Part shown: positions 35,608 to 47,137 of the stretch, in pieces
Position numbering within the stretch: the stretch's first letter is position 1
Layout: every line of letters starts with the position of its first letter
Assembly (NCBI GenBank): GCA_014529385.2
Contig: CM043967.1
Location: 78,887,278 to 78,951,277 of the forward strand
DNA length: 64,000 nucleotides
Origin: Adiantum capillus-veneris
Lineage: Eukaryota; Streptophyta; Polypodiopsida; Polypodiales; Pteridaceae
Reading direction: 5' to 3'
Position numbers and translations under genes: made by a program
Notes under the pieces: model-generated
Database searches by the model: none
Told to the model about the DNA's origin: nothing
The model's input: only the letters and a program-made list of their open reading frames with translations

Positions 35608-36023
35608 ACGTGTGCCTCTATTTTACACCCAATTTTTTTTCTTTCCAAATTATAGCATAAGACATTGTTCTCGCAGGAATATCAATGAAAGGAAGAACTT
35701 TGAACACAAAAATGAAAAGTCTTGTTCTTAGGTTAAGTGACTAATAGCATAAAATAGTTATAGCAACTAAATAATATATCCACAATAAGATAGGAAGAGA
35801 ACGTGGACACATTACAAATGCTTCTTATGCTCAATGAGTGACATTGACAAAAAAACAAAGCTCAAACAAGAAACCAAAAGAAAGAAATTTCGAGAACAAG
35901 AGAAAGCATTTTAATCATATAAAACAACTCACATTACCATTCATTGTCTCTTAAGACTTAGGCAACAAAAAATCACTCAAAGACATAATCCTTCCTTTAG
36001 TAGGCCAAAAAGCATAAGAGGGA

Positions 36024-36190
36024 TGATACCTCTAGGAGTGCATTTTATGATCATATCAATGATACCTCAAGGAGTGCACCTTGTGATCATGTTATTGCAA
36101 GAGGAATGTTTTAGCAACGGGAATACCTCGAGCAATGCACCTTAGCAAGAAAGATACCTTGAAGTGGTGCACTCTTGTCATCCAAGTAAA
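36024..36190. repeat. Four degenerate tandem units, GATACCTCnnGGAGTGCA type
   Basis: Units near 36,024, 36,060, 36,120 and 36,155 share ATACCTC(T/A/G)AG-AGTGCA and often TGATCAT. Copies range from about 35 to 60 bp. Confidence 0.6.
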
Positions 36191-36600
36191 TGTACTACAT
36201 GCTTCGATAATAGGGGCTTTTAATTTCTAAAATAGAGGTAAATCAAAGAACATTATCGAGAGGTAGAATAGCAAAACACACATGGTATTGATATGCATTA
36301 ACTAGGAGGAGAATTTTCGCAATGGTATTTCAAGATCAACCCATAATTCACATGATGAAAGATAAAGTTGAATCAAGCGAGCAAAAGAAGATATGAATGA
36401 TGAAAAAGCATTCTATATTGTTTGGTCCACCTAATGAAAACCATGTAAGATGAGACAAAAAAGAAAAGAGCTCTAGCAAATGATGACAAGATCTGGTTTG
36501 ATCATTTGCTAGAGCTTGTTCACTTGATTGATAATAAATTATTGACATAGTCATTTTGAGACATTTTTATAGAATCCTAAAGCTAAAAATTCTTGCTGAG

Positions 36601-36621
36601 ACAGTCAGTCAGTCAGTCAGT

Positions 36622-36676
<55 letters not shown>
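36601..36676. repeat. Microsatellite (CAGT)n(CT)n
   Basis: Five CAGT/TCAG-type units run directly into about 28 CT units. It lies about 320 bp beyond the stop codon of the beta-sandwich gene, possibly in its 3' flank. Confidence 0.9.
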
Positions 36677-36679
<3 letters not shown>

Positions 36680-36994
36680 GAAACTTCCAAGAATTCCTTT
36701 CGGTGTAACTTTCTGCATTGGATACCACGTTTCTCACTCAAATGTGTGAGAGTTTTCAACCACTGGATGGCATGGCCTTTCCAAAATAGTGTCACCATTA
36801 GAGAAGCAACTACAAAATCGTAAATGGTGACATCATTGTTAGTCACAAACAAAAGCACCTCTTTAGGTGGCCTATACATGAAAGTTTGTGATTTTAAGGG
36901 AGGAATACAAATGCTCTATCAAAATTGATTTACTCATGAAACACCTCCCATGTGAACACAAAATTGGAATGGCCAATTTAATATGCCTACATAA

Positions 36995-37185
36995 TCATGA
37001 GATTTGTTGGTAATTTGTGGAGTTTCCTCTAGAGGGGAGATAAGGAAAGCAAGAGATCCAACCCCCAACGTATGCCCAATAGAGAGCGTATGCTATGTAC
37101 ACTACAATCACTATGCATACTATAATGATCATGATTATGTAGCCAGCACTCAAACCTCCATTGCTGTCGCTTTTGCTAGTTTCTT
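36995..37185 (-). other. Exon 3 of the beta-sandwich protein (membrane helix and tail)
   Basis: The exon starts after TGTGCAG in phase 1 and completes a Glu codon split by the intron. It encodes a polar linker ETSKSDSNGGLS, the hydrophobic helix IIMIIIVCIVIVVYIAYALY and a short cytoplasmic tail, ending at TGA. Confidence 0.83.
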
Positions 37186-39820
37186 CTGCACACCAATTAT
37201 GGTAATCAGATGTTAGAATAAACATTCAAAGTTTATGATCAGTAATACCGTACATTGTTACACAACTTCATTCTTGTAAGGCATACACTGATTTTTGCGA
37301 CGACCAAATGTTAGCATAGCTTTAGTGTGTTTTCAATCACAAAGTTCTAGGGAAACATAAATGAGCTGCCATTCTTAACTAGTCTAGTCTTCAGAAAAAC
37401 CACCCCCTCTTTATCAATTGAAGCTTCATAGGTAAGTACCATATCAATATAACGTTGAAGACAACTAATTCACAAAATATAACATGAGAAATCACATTTT
37501 TTTGTTGGCTTTTCAGTGAAAATGTATAACTATATATAGTTTTATTCAAGTATTTCAGCACCCTGTGAACTAAAAGATAGAAGTGTAGAAAACAATCAAC
37601 TAATTATGAAGGAAATAAGGAGCATGAAAATACCTATGGCATCCCTCCTTTCAAAATAGTTTGGGGATTTGACATTGCCAGTTTGCATTACTTAGATTTT
37701 GTTGGAGCTCGTGTCTTCAAGATGCAAGGATAGTTCTTAGCACATGATTTGGTGGAATCATAAAGAAAGACTTAATAGTTTTTCACCCTTTTCTTTCTCT
37801 AACTCTCCAAAGCAATGCCAATCATTACATGTTCTCCCTAGATCCCCAAACTGACAAGGTCATCAAAAACCTTGTTGCACTTTCTAGTGTACACCACATT
37901 CTACATATAGATGGACCAAAGCACTGCACCAAGGCGTTTCTTTCCAAGAACACCGGACCTTTACATTCATGTTAAGGCATGTTAGCTTCTTAAATAATGG
38001 TATCACAGCATCTGTGACCGCATTTGAAGACGGGCTCTTGCCTTGCATCCTTGATCTGCACAACCAACAGCTTCTTTGCCGGTCTCCCCATGTTGGACAT
38101 ACTTGGTGCATTGGAAGGGATGACATCTTGAACTACAAGCTCATTAATAACTTGTGAATTTGCAAGTGGACCACACTTTGGGTACTTATTGGCCAACATA
38201 TTCTCTAGGATTGTGTCCTTCTCAAGGAACCCAAACAAGAATTTCCATATGCAAGAATCCGATCAATAACTTGTGCTCTTGCATGGGGACAACACTTCAC
38301 ATACATATTGGCCAACATATTCTCTAGGATTGTGTCGTTCTCAAGGAACTCATGTCAAGAATCTCACTCTACATATTCTATTGCCTTATTTACATCCTAC
38401 TCATCAAGTCATTTTTGAGAGTTGAAAAGTACACTGGATTGGACATAAGTACTGACAAATGGACTGCCTAAGTATAGGCCCACAAATAACCCACTATTGT
38501 GAATCTCAACCTGCATGCCCAACTAAAACACCTTTATTTAAATTCTAATTAGAATTTATGTGTGCATGGTAATCTTGCAAGTCAAGGCTTCAAGCCTAAA
38601 TTCAATAAACTTGGGTTTCTCGATTAAACAAGATACGCTTCATTTGCGGATGATACAACCTGCAACCTTTGATTTCTAGACTGTAACAAACAAAAATATA
38701 TTTCACAGCCTTACCATCCAATTTTCAGCGTTGTTGGTCAAGCACCAAAGTATAAGCTAAGAAACCAAACATGCAAGTAACCCATGGATGGCTTCTTGCC
38801 ATACCAAACACAAGGAGTGAAAGACTGTCATGCTTGGTGGGACACCTGTTTAATACGTACGCAACACACATGATAGCCTGTGTTAAAGCTTGGCTTTTTA
38901 CCATACATCATACCATCTCCATCAATGACGTGTTTTTCCTCTCTACAACACCATTTTGTTGAAGGGTATATGACACTATAGACTAAAGGGGTGCTTATTG
39001 TCCTTTGCAAGCATTCTGACTCTATGTTCTTGACTCACTTAAACAAGAGGATATACTTTAGGATGACTCACGCTGCTGAAGGAACACGTTGAACTTTCAT
39101 TTACTTGTTTGTGGCATGTAAATAATGTAGCTACCTTGAGGTTATCATTGTTAGTCCTTTTTTTTTTTTGCACAACTCATAATGGTGAGTGAATTATACT
39201 AACAAAACCAAGAAATTATGGATTCTAGTCATGCTCGTGCCGAGCCATGGCGTCACCCAACAACCATAGATACATTGATTGATAGGGGAGCCACCCTGCT
39301 ATACTGAAAATGACACCTGTGAGAAACTAGGCTGAACAAGGAGCCAAATTCGTCCTGACAAGAGACTACCCAATCATGATGGCATCAATTGCCCTGTTCC
39401 ACTCCTCATAGTTCATCTTCTTCTCAATGACAACGATTGTTTCCCTACTTTCTTGTACAATCTCCGTGAACTTAGCAGTTTTCAGGGCATTCTCAAATAC
39501 CTGAACATCTTCCCACCCATGAAGAGATCATTCTTGAAGAAACTTATCTTCCATGTCTTTTCCACTTGCAAATCTTCCCTGCCAAGCCACAAATCACCCG
39601 GAATTCCTTCAACAAGTGAGGGAGGTCCTCACTAGCCATTCTGCATTGTGAGCATCTATCAAGACCAATACCTCTTGCTAGGACCTTCACCCTAGTAGGC
39701 AAGGCTCCCCACAAAACTTTCCACAGAGAGACCTTCATTTCAAGCGGCTAGTATGGGCACAAGATGTTCTTCGCGGTTGTTGCCCATCTTGATTCCGGTC
39801 AATGCTTGCCCCACTACTTG

Positions 39821-39851
<31 letters not shown>

Positions 39852-42800
39852 AACCAGTCCTTTGAGACCACAAGGGAGTTGTGCACTTCCTTGGTTTGCG
39901 GTTTCAAAAAGTGTTTGCCCCTGGGCCACTGTCATGCCTTCCACTCGAGCCGTTCTAAAGCTCTACTCGTCAACAATCTCACAGTCCCACAAAGGTGGAA
40001 TTGGGAGGCCAGTTGATCGAACCCTTTCCAGCTTCTGCAATTGCTGTCCCAAAATTGGCCCAACCACGAAACCCTTTGTTATTGACCTTTCTGGCAACTT
40101 CCCTCCAAAATGGGTTCAACAGGATGCTTTCTGTCTTAGATAGCCACGCGGACTAGTGTGTTATAAAGTTATGGAAGTACCTCAGTGTCTCTTCCCATTC
40201 CAAGGCCTTTGTTGCAATGTTGCACGTTCTAACCAGCTCGCCCATTGTGCCCCCAAGTTTTAGGTTGGACCACCGACGGGTGAGCAACTTGTCGTGCATC
40301 TCAAGTCCTTTTCACTATCCACCTTGCGAGAATAGTTTGGCATTGCCGATCATGGCCTTTGTCATAATAGCCCAGGCCTAGTCTTGCTTTGTGATTGATA
40401 CCACGAACTTGGCACATTGACCCTCCGCATGAGTACCAGGGTTAATGACCGCGATCCTGCCTTGCTCTACAAGGTTTGCAATGGTATCCCAACCCGCCCA
40501 TTGCCAGGGTGTCGATTCTTTAGTGTTGTCCTTCCATAGGAATATTTTGACTGGTTTCAAAAACTCTTTTAAGTTACATTTGGCTAACTTTAGCAGTGGA
40601 CCATTGAAGACAATGCAAGGGAATATAAACAATTGACCACGTTTCACTGTGCTCGAAAAAGGAAGAAGCACATACTCTGACCTTTGCATCTTCCTCCTTA
40701 CCTTATCTAGGATCCATACGAATGTTTGCTTGTGGGTTACGTCCACCCCCAGGGGGGTCCAAGTGCCGGAATATCTTCCCTTTTGACAACATCTCCCCGG
40801 ACCATAATGACGGATTGAACCAGTTATTTTCGTGGTTAGTAGCATGAGATGTGTTTTGATAAGGGTAAAATCTTGAAGCTCACAGAACGTGGTCACGAGG
40901 TTCCATGAATTAATTCATGAAATACCATATGGAAGCCTTGGTCTACAAGTATACATGTAAAGCTTCATGACTATGGAACCACGAGTTGTTTTTTTAAAGA
41001 AATTATTGATTGACCTATACATGGAAGAGTGCTATTTGAAAGCTCTTTTTCTATACACCTCAATGAAGCTATGAGAAGTCCAACTTCAGCCTTGAAAGAA
41101 AATGGAAGCTATTAGCTCGTAATAGTCAATTAAAATAAAATAACTACCAAATTCTCTCGTTCTAGGATTGTCTAGACATTGCATTGTCCTCAACGACTAA
41201 TATCGATGAGCGCAACTAGGTGAGAGTAAGCCCTAGCTCTATAGTCAAAGCCCACGTCCCGCACCCCTCCCCCCCCCCCCCCTCAAAAAAAAAAAAAAAA
41301 ACCACAAAAGATAATACGATGAAAAATGTTATTTAGTACCTTGTATCTATTTTTCTCTACTAAAAAATAAGTGTATGATAGTGGCCAAGATTCTTTGCAC
41401 TACATTAGAAGATTCCTTGTTAAACCCTAATACAATATTTTGGTTGAAGGAAACTCCTCGTGCGGTTTTCATGCGGTTTTATGTATGACAAACTAAGTTG
41501 ACAATCTATGCATCATAATCACACGTGAAGGTAACTAACCCATGAGAGGATATCAAAAACATGTAAATGAGTTCTAAAAACTCGTAGTGTTAACAGAAAA
41601 ACACGAATTAGCGTATTTTTACCGACTAAAATTGCGAAATCATGGCTAGATTCCAACCTTGCCTTGAAAAATACAAGAAAAACTTAGAAGTTACAATATA
41701 AATATCTGTAAATGCTTTAAAATTTCACCTAAGAAGCGGTAGAGTATTAAGTGTACTGCCCTTCTCTCTAGTTAGATAAAAGTTTTTTTCAAGCCGTGGC
41801 TAGGGTCTTCATTCAAGGAACCAAAGTCATGTGACACTACCACTTCACTACCATTGTTTCAAGGGTGGGAGCCTGTGAGCCTGTAAGACTTGTCATGGCT
41901 GTGGTCTGTAATATCTCCCCTTTTGGACTATGTTTGGGCGACTTCATGTCCCAACTCCCTCTAGAAACCCTTTTGTTTCAATGCTCACCCAACTTATCCA
42001 AGAGATGGGTGACTTGTCATGGGTGAGTGGAACATGGAACACCATTCTGAAATACTATTATTTCCATTCAAGAACAATCCCAAAATTGGCAAAAAATTTG
42101 TAAAAATAACTAACACTAAAGAAAAATAAACATTTTAGGACAACCGCAAGCATCGAGAGCTCTATATAGAGTTAGCAAATTCGAAGAAGCTGGTCTTTTC
42201 ACCATGGTGATAACAAGAGTGTATGTGTGAAATAACAAGAATGTATGTGGCCATGCTGATTAAAGGGGAAACCGAAAAATAGATAAGAATCCGTAGAACT
42301 TAGCCATTGCTAGTGCAACTGAAGAGCTTTCCTAAAAGCTTCATTCTTCACTCATTTATTCATACTAACAGCCCATTCTTTCAAAACAAGCTTAAAACCT
42401 CACCAATTAACATCTAGCGATTTAAATATAGTTTTTTACATAGGTGAATGATAACAGATTACAGAGATCTAGTCATTAAATGAGTGTCACTTATGAACAT
42501 TAAGATAGTTGCTCTTAAATATATACAGAGATTATTTGATTGATTCGTGTAATCATTTAGTGTTTATGGAGGCAATATTTTAGATAATCAAGATTTTCCC
42601 AATGCCTACAACCTATGCAAAGATTGAAAAAAAAAAAACTTAAAGAATTAAATTTTATTATTCTCCCACTGCAATCAAACCGCCGCCCTCCTCAAAAAAA
42701 GATGCATTAGAAGCAGATAATAAATAAAGATCGAAACTAACCTCTTGTGACATAGATCGTATATGTTGAGGTCAAGTACCCATCTGCATAAACATAAAGA

Positions 42801-44701
42801 AACACAGATAGAGTCTCGCCTTGGTTTGGTAATTGAAGAGTAAATTCATTCTTGCTTGCCACCCAAGTGCCATTCACGGTCACATTGTAAGCTATAGATT
42901 CCTGCCAACACAATGCATCTTGTATAGTGAAAGCCTAAACAATGCCAAAGTTGTTAAACTATTTGCTTTGGATTGGAAGTCTGGCATTTGACATGTGGCA
43001 TATGCAAGCATAGAAAATTGTGACTCATGTTGCGATGATCATGACTTATAAATAAAAACAATGCAATGTTGCATGTTTATAATGCTTTGTGTGGCTTATG
43101 GGGCAATTGAATAATGGCTATACCTATCTATGGTGTAGGGAATGGCCCTGCAGTGGCCATTCCTTGAAATAATGGGCGACCCCATGGCGATCGGCGGAGG
43201 CCGGAAGCCATGGTGGGAGCGCATTATTTCAGGAATGGCCATTGCAGGGCCATTCCCGGCCTTCATAGTCGGGGGGAGGGGGGCCATCTGATGCGAAAAT
43301 CTGCAGGAGGTGCAGTGCACACTGACGACACAGTGCGACAGTATTACAGCTGCTGAGGTGTCGTCACCTTAAGCCCATTCCGGCTGCTGATCTGGGAGCA
43401 CCTGATTGGAGGAGCAACCTTTGGATTCCGCATGCTGACATGGTGCCAATCTGAGGATTGCAGCATTGCTTTCTGCGTAGGAATGTCGTGGAGATGTACG
43501 GTGCAGACTACACGCCCCCTGACCCCCGACTGTGAAGGTGCATTAACATATATTTGTTGTATGGCTAACATGTGGAAAACAACCTAGGTCGTTGGACTAT
43601 CTCTAATTGAGCATTGGAAAGTGAGACCCTAATCATGATTGTGGCTTATCTATTTATGGTGCATTAACATTTATTTGTTGTATGACTTACATGTGGAAAG
43701 CAACCTAGGTCATTGGATTATCTCTTGTAATGAGCACATAGGCTCCAGCCAGCCGGCTAAAAGGGGGTCTGCAGGTGCGTGCACTAACGTGGCCAACACT
43801 TTTTGTGGTCGGACCATGGCTGGCTGGCCAGCGTAGCCCAAGGCTCACCCTCCCCGGCAAGCTTTCTTCACCCTCTGCAGTCTCTTCCCGTCTCCTCCTC
43901 TCCTACGTGGCAGTTTCTGGACCTTGGATCCTCTGGCAGGCAGCCCTGTTGTGCTCGAGATTCACTCGATGGCAGCCGGCTACCTTCCTCCTTCCCCTTG
44001 CTGGCCAGCTGGCTGCAGCAGCTCCATGTGCTAGGGCTATCTAATTGAGCATTGGAAAGTGTGACCCTATGATTGCGGCTTATCTATTAATGGTGCATTA
44101 ACATATATTTGTTGTGTGGCTGACATGTGGAAAGCAACCTAGGTCATCGGGTTATCCGTAATTGAGCATTGGAAAGAAAGTGTGACCCGATGACTGCGGC
44201 TTATAAATAAAGACAATGACATGTTGTGTCGCATATGTGACAATTTCAGAATTGGAAATTGTGACTCTATGCTTATGGCTTATAAACACAATGCTGAACT
44301 GTTAAATAGTGAGTTTATAATGTCATGTGCTTATGGAACACACGGTGTGTGTGCATGACCAAAATACCGCCTCACATATATTCATCATTTAGCATCTTAG
44401 GACTAATTTAAGAGACCTCAAAGTTCTATGGGAAGAGGTTTGAACTCGAGACTTGTGTGTGTGTGTGAGTGTGTGTGTGTGTGTGTTTGTTGAGAGAGAG
44501 AGAGAGAGAGGACATACGTCTTGAGGGAAAGCGATGGAGATTTGGAGGCGGTAGGTGGAGCTGTTGAGGGAGACGCTGTAGCTGAAGACAGACTGGTCGA
44601 AGGGCGGCTCCAGGGTGCCGGTGGAGAGGCTGATGTTGGAGAGCACCGCATTCTCAGAAGGGGGAGGCGGAGGAGGGGGCGGAGAGGGCGGGGGCGGCGA
44701 T

Positions 44702-44732
<31 letters not shown>

Positions 44733-44994
44733 GCGGGGGCGGCGAGGGAGGAGGGGAGGGTGGCGGGGGCGGGGAATGAGGGGGAGGAGGCGGCGATGGA
44801 GAGCACAGTGGCCGGATTTCTGGCAACGCCAGCCACGGTTCGCCCGGTCGCTGCAGCACGTCCGGTCTTGTCTCACTAGCAGCACTACGGCACCCAGCCT
44901 GCGCGCCTCCACTGTCTAGTACCACTATAAGTGCTATCCTGATGAGTACCCACAGCAGCCGCACCACCTTCCACCCCCTCCTTGCCATGCACAT
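36995..44994 (-). CDS. Secreted/membrane protein: Ser-Pro stalk, cadherin-like beta-sandwich, C-terminal TM (3 exons)
   Basis: Exons are 44,994-44,518, 42,901-42,742 and 37,185-36,995 (477, 160 and 191 nt). Donors GTATGT and GTTAGT and acceptors TTGGCAG and TGTGCAG are canonical, and the phases (0 and 1) join without a stop to give 275 residues. Residues 1-33 form a signal peptide (LLWVLIRIALIVV core, AQA cleavage). Residues 64-113 are a Ser-Pro6-9 stalk as in extensin-type wall proteins. Residues 118-212 form a cadherin-like beta-sandwich (LSNISLSTGTLEPPFD, YSVSLNSSTY, NVTVNGTWVAS, STYTIYVTR) split by intron 1 mid-domain. Residues 227-250 are a membrane helix, and a 25-residue tail ends NYQQIS. 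The topology suggests a plasma-membrane protein with a wall-embedded ectodomain; ligand and role are unknown. A second Met at residue 3 could be the start. GA-rich tracts lie upstream. Confidence 0.85.
37840..38400 (-). pseudogene. PPR-protein fragment
   Basis: Minus-strand frames show helical repeats of the plant PLS type: LVHLYVECGVH, ENMLANKYPKCGPLANSQVI with ELVVQDVIPSNA, and a second copy ENMLANMYVKCCPHARAQVI. These match the pattern MYAKCG-L--A--VF----RDV-SWNA of pentatricopeptide-repeat proteins, which bind organellar RNA. A ~115-bp direct duplication (38,150-38,240 and 38,265-38,355) produced the second copy. It is broken by stops and frameshifts, and lies within the intron in the same orientation as the host gene. 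Confidence 0.65.
38560..39080 (-). pseudogene. Copia integrase fragment
   Basis: Across frames the minus strand gives QQNGVVERKN, ALTQAIMCVAYVLNRCPTKH, MFGFLAYTLVLDQQR, KLDGKAVKYIFVCYSLEIKG and CRLYHPQMKRILFNREFKFI. This is the C-terminal half of a Ty1/copia integrase followed by the start of the linker to RT. It is non-functional. Confidence 0.75.
39130..40896 (-). pseudogene. LINE (non-LTR retrotransposon) ORF2 3' remnant
   Basis: The longest frame (40,896-40,378) covers the tail of the RT domain and following region: HLMLLTTKITGSI, FIFPCIVFNGPLLKLAK and KIFLWKDNTKESTPWQWAGW. Further frames cross a G run at 39,825-39,851 and lead to LWKVLWGALPTRVKVLARG and RCSQCRMASEDLPHLL (39,738-39,544). 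The latter is the zinc-binding domain typical of plant LINE ORF2 (CX2C...H-L-L). The tail toward 39,130 is decayed. Confidence 0.8.
40900..42730. other. Intronic sequence without recognisable feature
   Basis: AT-rich. It contains a poly-C/poly-A junction (41,268-41,300) and short A runs. I see no gene, LTR or structured repeat. Confidence 0.55.
42742..42901 (-). other. Exon 2 of the beta-sandwich protein
   Basis: 160 nt encoding the second half of the beta-sandwich (ESIAYNVTVNGTWVASKNEF to TYTIYVTR). It is not an open frame from an ATG and was found by the domain match and its flanking AG/GT signals. Confidence 0.83.
43138..43257. repeat. Inverted repeat, ~37-bp arms
   Basis: GGGAATGGCCCTGCAGTGG...AAATAATG (43,138-43,174) is repeated inverted at 43,222-43,257 with two differences. 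A second inverted pair (AGTCGGGGGG-type at 43,267 and CCCCCGACT at 43,523) encloses the adjoining 265 bp, so this may be one composite foldback element. Confidence 0.8.
44455..44510. repeat. (GT)n(GA)n microsatellite beside the exon 1 donor
   Basis: Starts 7 bases inside intron 1. On the coding strand it reads as (CT)n then (CA)n. Confidence 0.9.
44518..44994 (-). other. Exon 1 of the beta-sandwich protein
   Basis: 159 codons from ATG at 44,994: signal peptide, Ser-Pro stalk and first half of the beta-sandwich, ending PQD before the GTATGT donor. Other frames here are open only because of the Pro-codon repeats. Confidence 0.85.
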
Positions 44995-45082
44995 CTCTCT
45001 CTTGATCTGCTATATAATTTAATAATAATACTCTCTGCCAGCCCTACCTTCTTGGCCACGCGCTGCGTCAACTTGCAGGGAG

Positions 45083-45083
<1 letters not shown>

Positions 45084-45146
<63 letters not shown>

Positions 45147-45215
45147 ACAAGCGCGCTCACGCACACTCTCTCGCTCTCATCACAGGCTCACACGCGCACG
45201 CACTCTCTCACAGCT

Positions 45216-45260
<45 letters not shown>

Positions 45261-45420
45261 AATGCTCTCAAGCCCTCTATCACAGCTTCACACGCGTACA
45301 CAGCCTCCCCCTCCCTCCCTCCCTCTCTCTCTCTCTCTCTCTGCGCTTCTCTGAGTCGCACACACGCACGTTCTCTCGCTCACACATCCTCTCCCACTCT
45401 CTTTCTCTCTCTCTCTCACG
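45084..45420. repeat. Microsatellite cluster upstream of the beta-sandwich gene
   Basis: (CT)n(CA)n tracts at 45,084-45,150 and 45,212-45,262, then (CCCT)n(CT)n at 45,300-45,345 and (CT)n near 45,400. On the gene's strand these are GT- and GA-rich, in the position of the promoter or 5' UTR. Confidence 0.9.
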
Positions 45421-45424
45421 ATCT

Positions 45425-46270
45425 GGCTTTGCGCCCCTGCGTTTACTCTATAGCCTACACATTTGCTTGCCCAAATTACACAATTGTCTCCCTCGTTTCT
45501 TGGCTTCACTTGACACGTGCTCCGAGGATCGAATTCCATGAATAATAATCAAGGTTCCATATCACGAGTCACGACGCCTTCTCTCCCCCACCTTTGATAT
45601 AAAAGTCCCCACATCTCCATGTGCCTCACCTAATTTAGATTCCTCTTCTTTCTCTAGATAGAAGATCTAGTCTCTACTATTCCTCTTGGAATGGGGGGCT
45701 CCCCCATAAGCCTTCTAAGAGCGGAGTCACACCATGTAATAGTGGCGGAATTGATAGAACAAAGCACATCTGGTGGCATGGGAAATGCAAGAGAGCAACA
45801 GATTTCCAGCAATAGTATGCAAAAATGTGTGGGTTGTTGATTCGCTTGGAGTGGCCTCAAAACCAAGAGAGCTCATAGATGTCGTAGTTTTAGCGTAATA
45901 CATGTAGGTATTGTAAGAGGGCTTCAACAAATTTGTTGCAAAACTCGAACCTGTATATAATTGGCTAATTCTTACCCCCACTACTCCTACTATTCTAGGG
46001 TGTGACCCAGCTCCTCTATGTTTCTTCAATGCTCCCCATAGCCACTCGTTTGCAATTCCATAAATCTCTCTGCATGCTTCCTTCTTCTTCTTTTTTTTTT
46101 TTTGGGGGGGGGGGGGGGGGGGTTACTTCACCCACCCACAAGATTACTGAATTGCCTTTTCACAGGCAATAGCTAGTGAAGGAGAGCTACTGCTTTGCTT
46201 TGAATATCGCTATTGCTACCAACTCACTATGTACTTGTGTGCAACCTATTGTAGCTAGGGGGGGTGGGGG
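45425..46270. other. No confidently identified gene
   Basis: A TATA-like GATATAAAAG (near 45,596) precedes a plus-strand ATG at about 45,691 (MGGSPISLLRAESHH...) that opens only about 50 codons. A minus frame of 100 codons (45,727-46,029) overlaps it. Neither has a family motif. Poly-T/poly-G lies at 46,091-46,122. Confidence 0.4.
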
Positions 46271-47137
46271 TGTAATGCCGTGAGAGAGTCCTCAACTTTG
46301 TGTAGTGCTCTCTAGTATGGAGGCTATATAAGGGAGCCCTCTTACCCTTCTATTTAGAGTACCTAAGGCTTTATAGCATGGCCATGCTCCATATGCCCTC
46401 CATCTTGATCACATACATTAGTAGTTCTACTTATTGGCCTACATACCATCTTAGTTTAGAGTGGGAACTCTTGGGAGACGGCTATTAGATAAAGCTTGTC
46501 GATAGTGCCACACTTAATGATGAAATAAATATTCTTCATTTTCCTTATACAAGGGGTAGTAACTAAGCATCATCTTTGTGTGTGCGTGTGTGTAGCAATG
46601 CTCACTATAGCGAGTTGTTTTATATTGAAATAGACAAGAAAAAAAACGGCATAGCTCATGCAAGAGTTGTGCCATGAGCACCCAAACGTTCATATACACA
46701 AACCATGCCCAATACCATCTTTTGGCTTTTACAAGGAGCCACAACCTTGTACATGGATGTTACTGTTTGATGTGTCAGGGCACTTACTTTTTTATTGTAA
46801 CTAAGGTCTTAGCTTTAGGCCTTAGGGGTTTGCTTACACATGAACTTTATGCCTAGGTAGTTTTAAACATTCGAATGGTCATATGGCGTGTAGCAGTCTT
46901 CGGATGTAACCGACATGCCGTTTTGGCAGTTCCTTGTACTCGTATTGCTTTTTTTTAATGTAGTTCAATGGTGATGATGAATATACAGTGAATGTAGTAC
47001 TTTCTTATCCTTAGTATGGTGTTTCTTCTTCATGTACTATGTAGTTCTGTGATTAAATGTGCAGTCTCCTGCCTTGTTTATCTTTATACTGAATTATTCT
47101 TGTATTGATTACCTGTTAGGGCTGTGAGCCCCTAACA
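46271..47137 (+). repeat. 5' LTR of gypsy element B
   Basis: Starts TGTAATGCCGTGAGAGAG, has a TATA box GCTATATAAGG near 46,322, and ends CCCCTAACA. A primer-site-like TTGGCGATCCTAC follows at 47,140. No matching 3' LTR is present before the next element begins at 53,392. Confidence 0.7.

Larger units (their letters stand above)
34545..36340. other. Intergenic sequence with simple repeats and a foldback
   Basis: No gene found. It holds a poly-C tract (35,298-35,344), a 33-bp inverted repeat (35,469-35,607) and a short degenerate tandem repeat (36,024-36,190). Confidence 0.6.
37186..42741 (-). other. Intron 2 (5.6 kb), filled with retrotransposon and PPR debris
   Basis: Bounded by GTTAGT and TGTGCAG on the minus strand. 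It contains a PPR pseudogene (37.84-38.40 kb), a copia integrase remnant (38.56-39.08 kb), a LINE remnant (39.37-40.9 kb), poly-G and poly-C/A tracts, and 41.3-42.7 kb with nothing recognisable. Confidence 0.75.
42902..44517 (-). other. Intron 1 (1.6 kb) with inverted and direct repeats
   Basis: The donor GTATGT is at 44,517 and the acceptor TTGGCAG ends at 42,902. Inside are a GC-rich palindromic segment (43,135-43,532), three or four copies of a ~105-bp unit containing GCATTAACATATATTTGTTG, GTGGAAAGCAACCTAGGTC and GAGCATTGGAAAG (43,536-44,215), a GC-rich insert (43,741-44,040), and a GT/GA microsatellite just after the donor. Confidence 0.75.

Noticed and set aside
43775-44048. Two plus-strand frames of 81-89 codons in intron 1
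   Set aside because: Open because of the GC-rich insert; no family match and no start or splice context.
44418-44919. Alternative frames over exon 1 (Arg/Leu-rich and Arg/Gly-rich)
   Set aside because: Frame shadows of the Pro-codon repeat; only the 44,994 frame joins to exons 2 and 3 and carries a signal peptide.
45727-46029. 100-codon minus frame upstream of the beta-sandwich gene
   Set aside because: No motif, overlaps an equally weak plus frame, no splice or promoter support.
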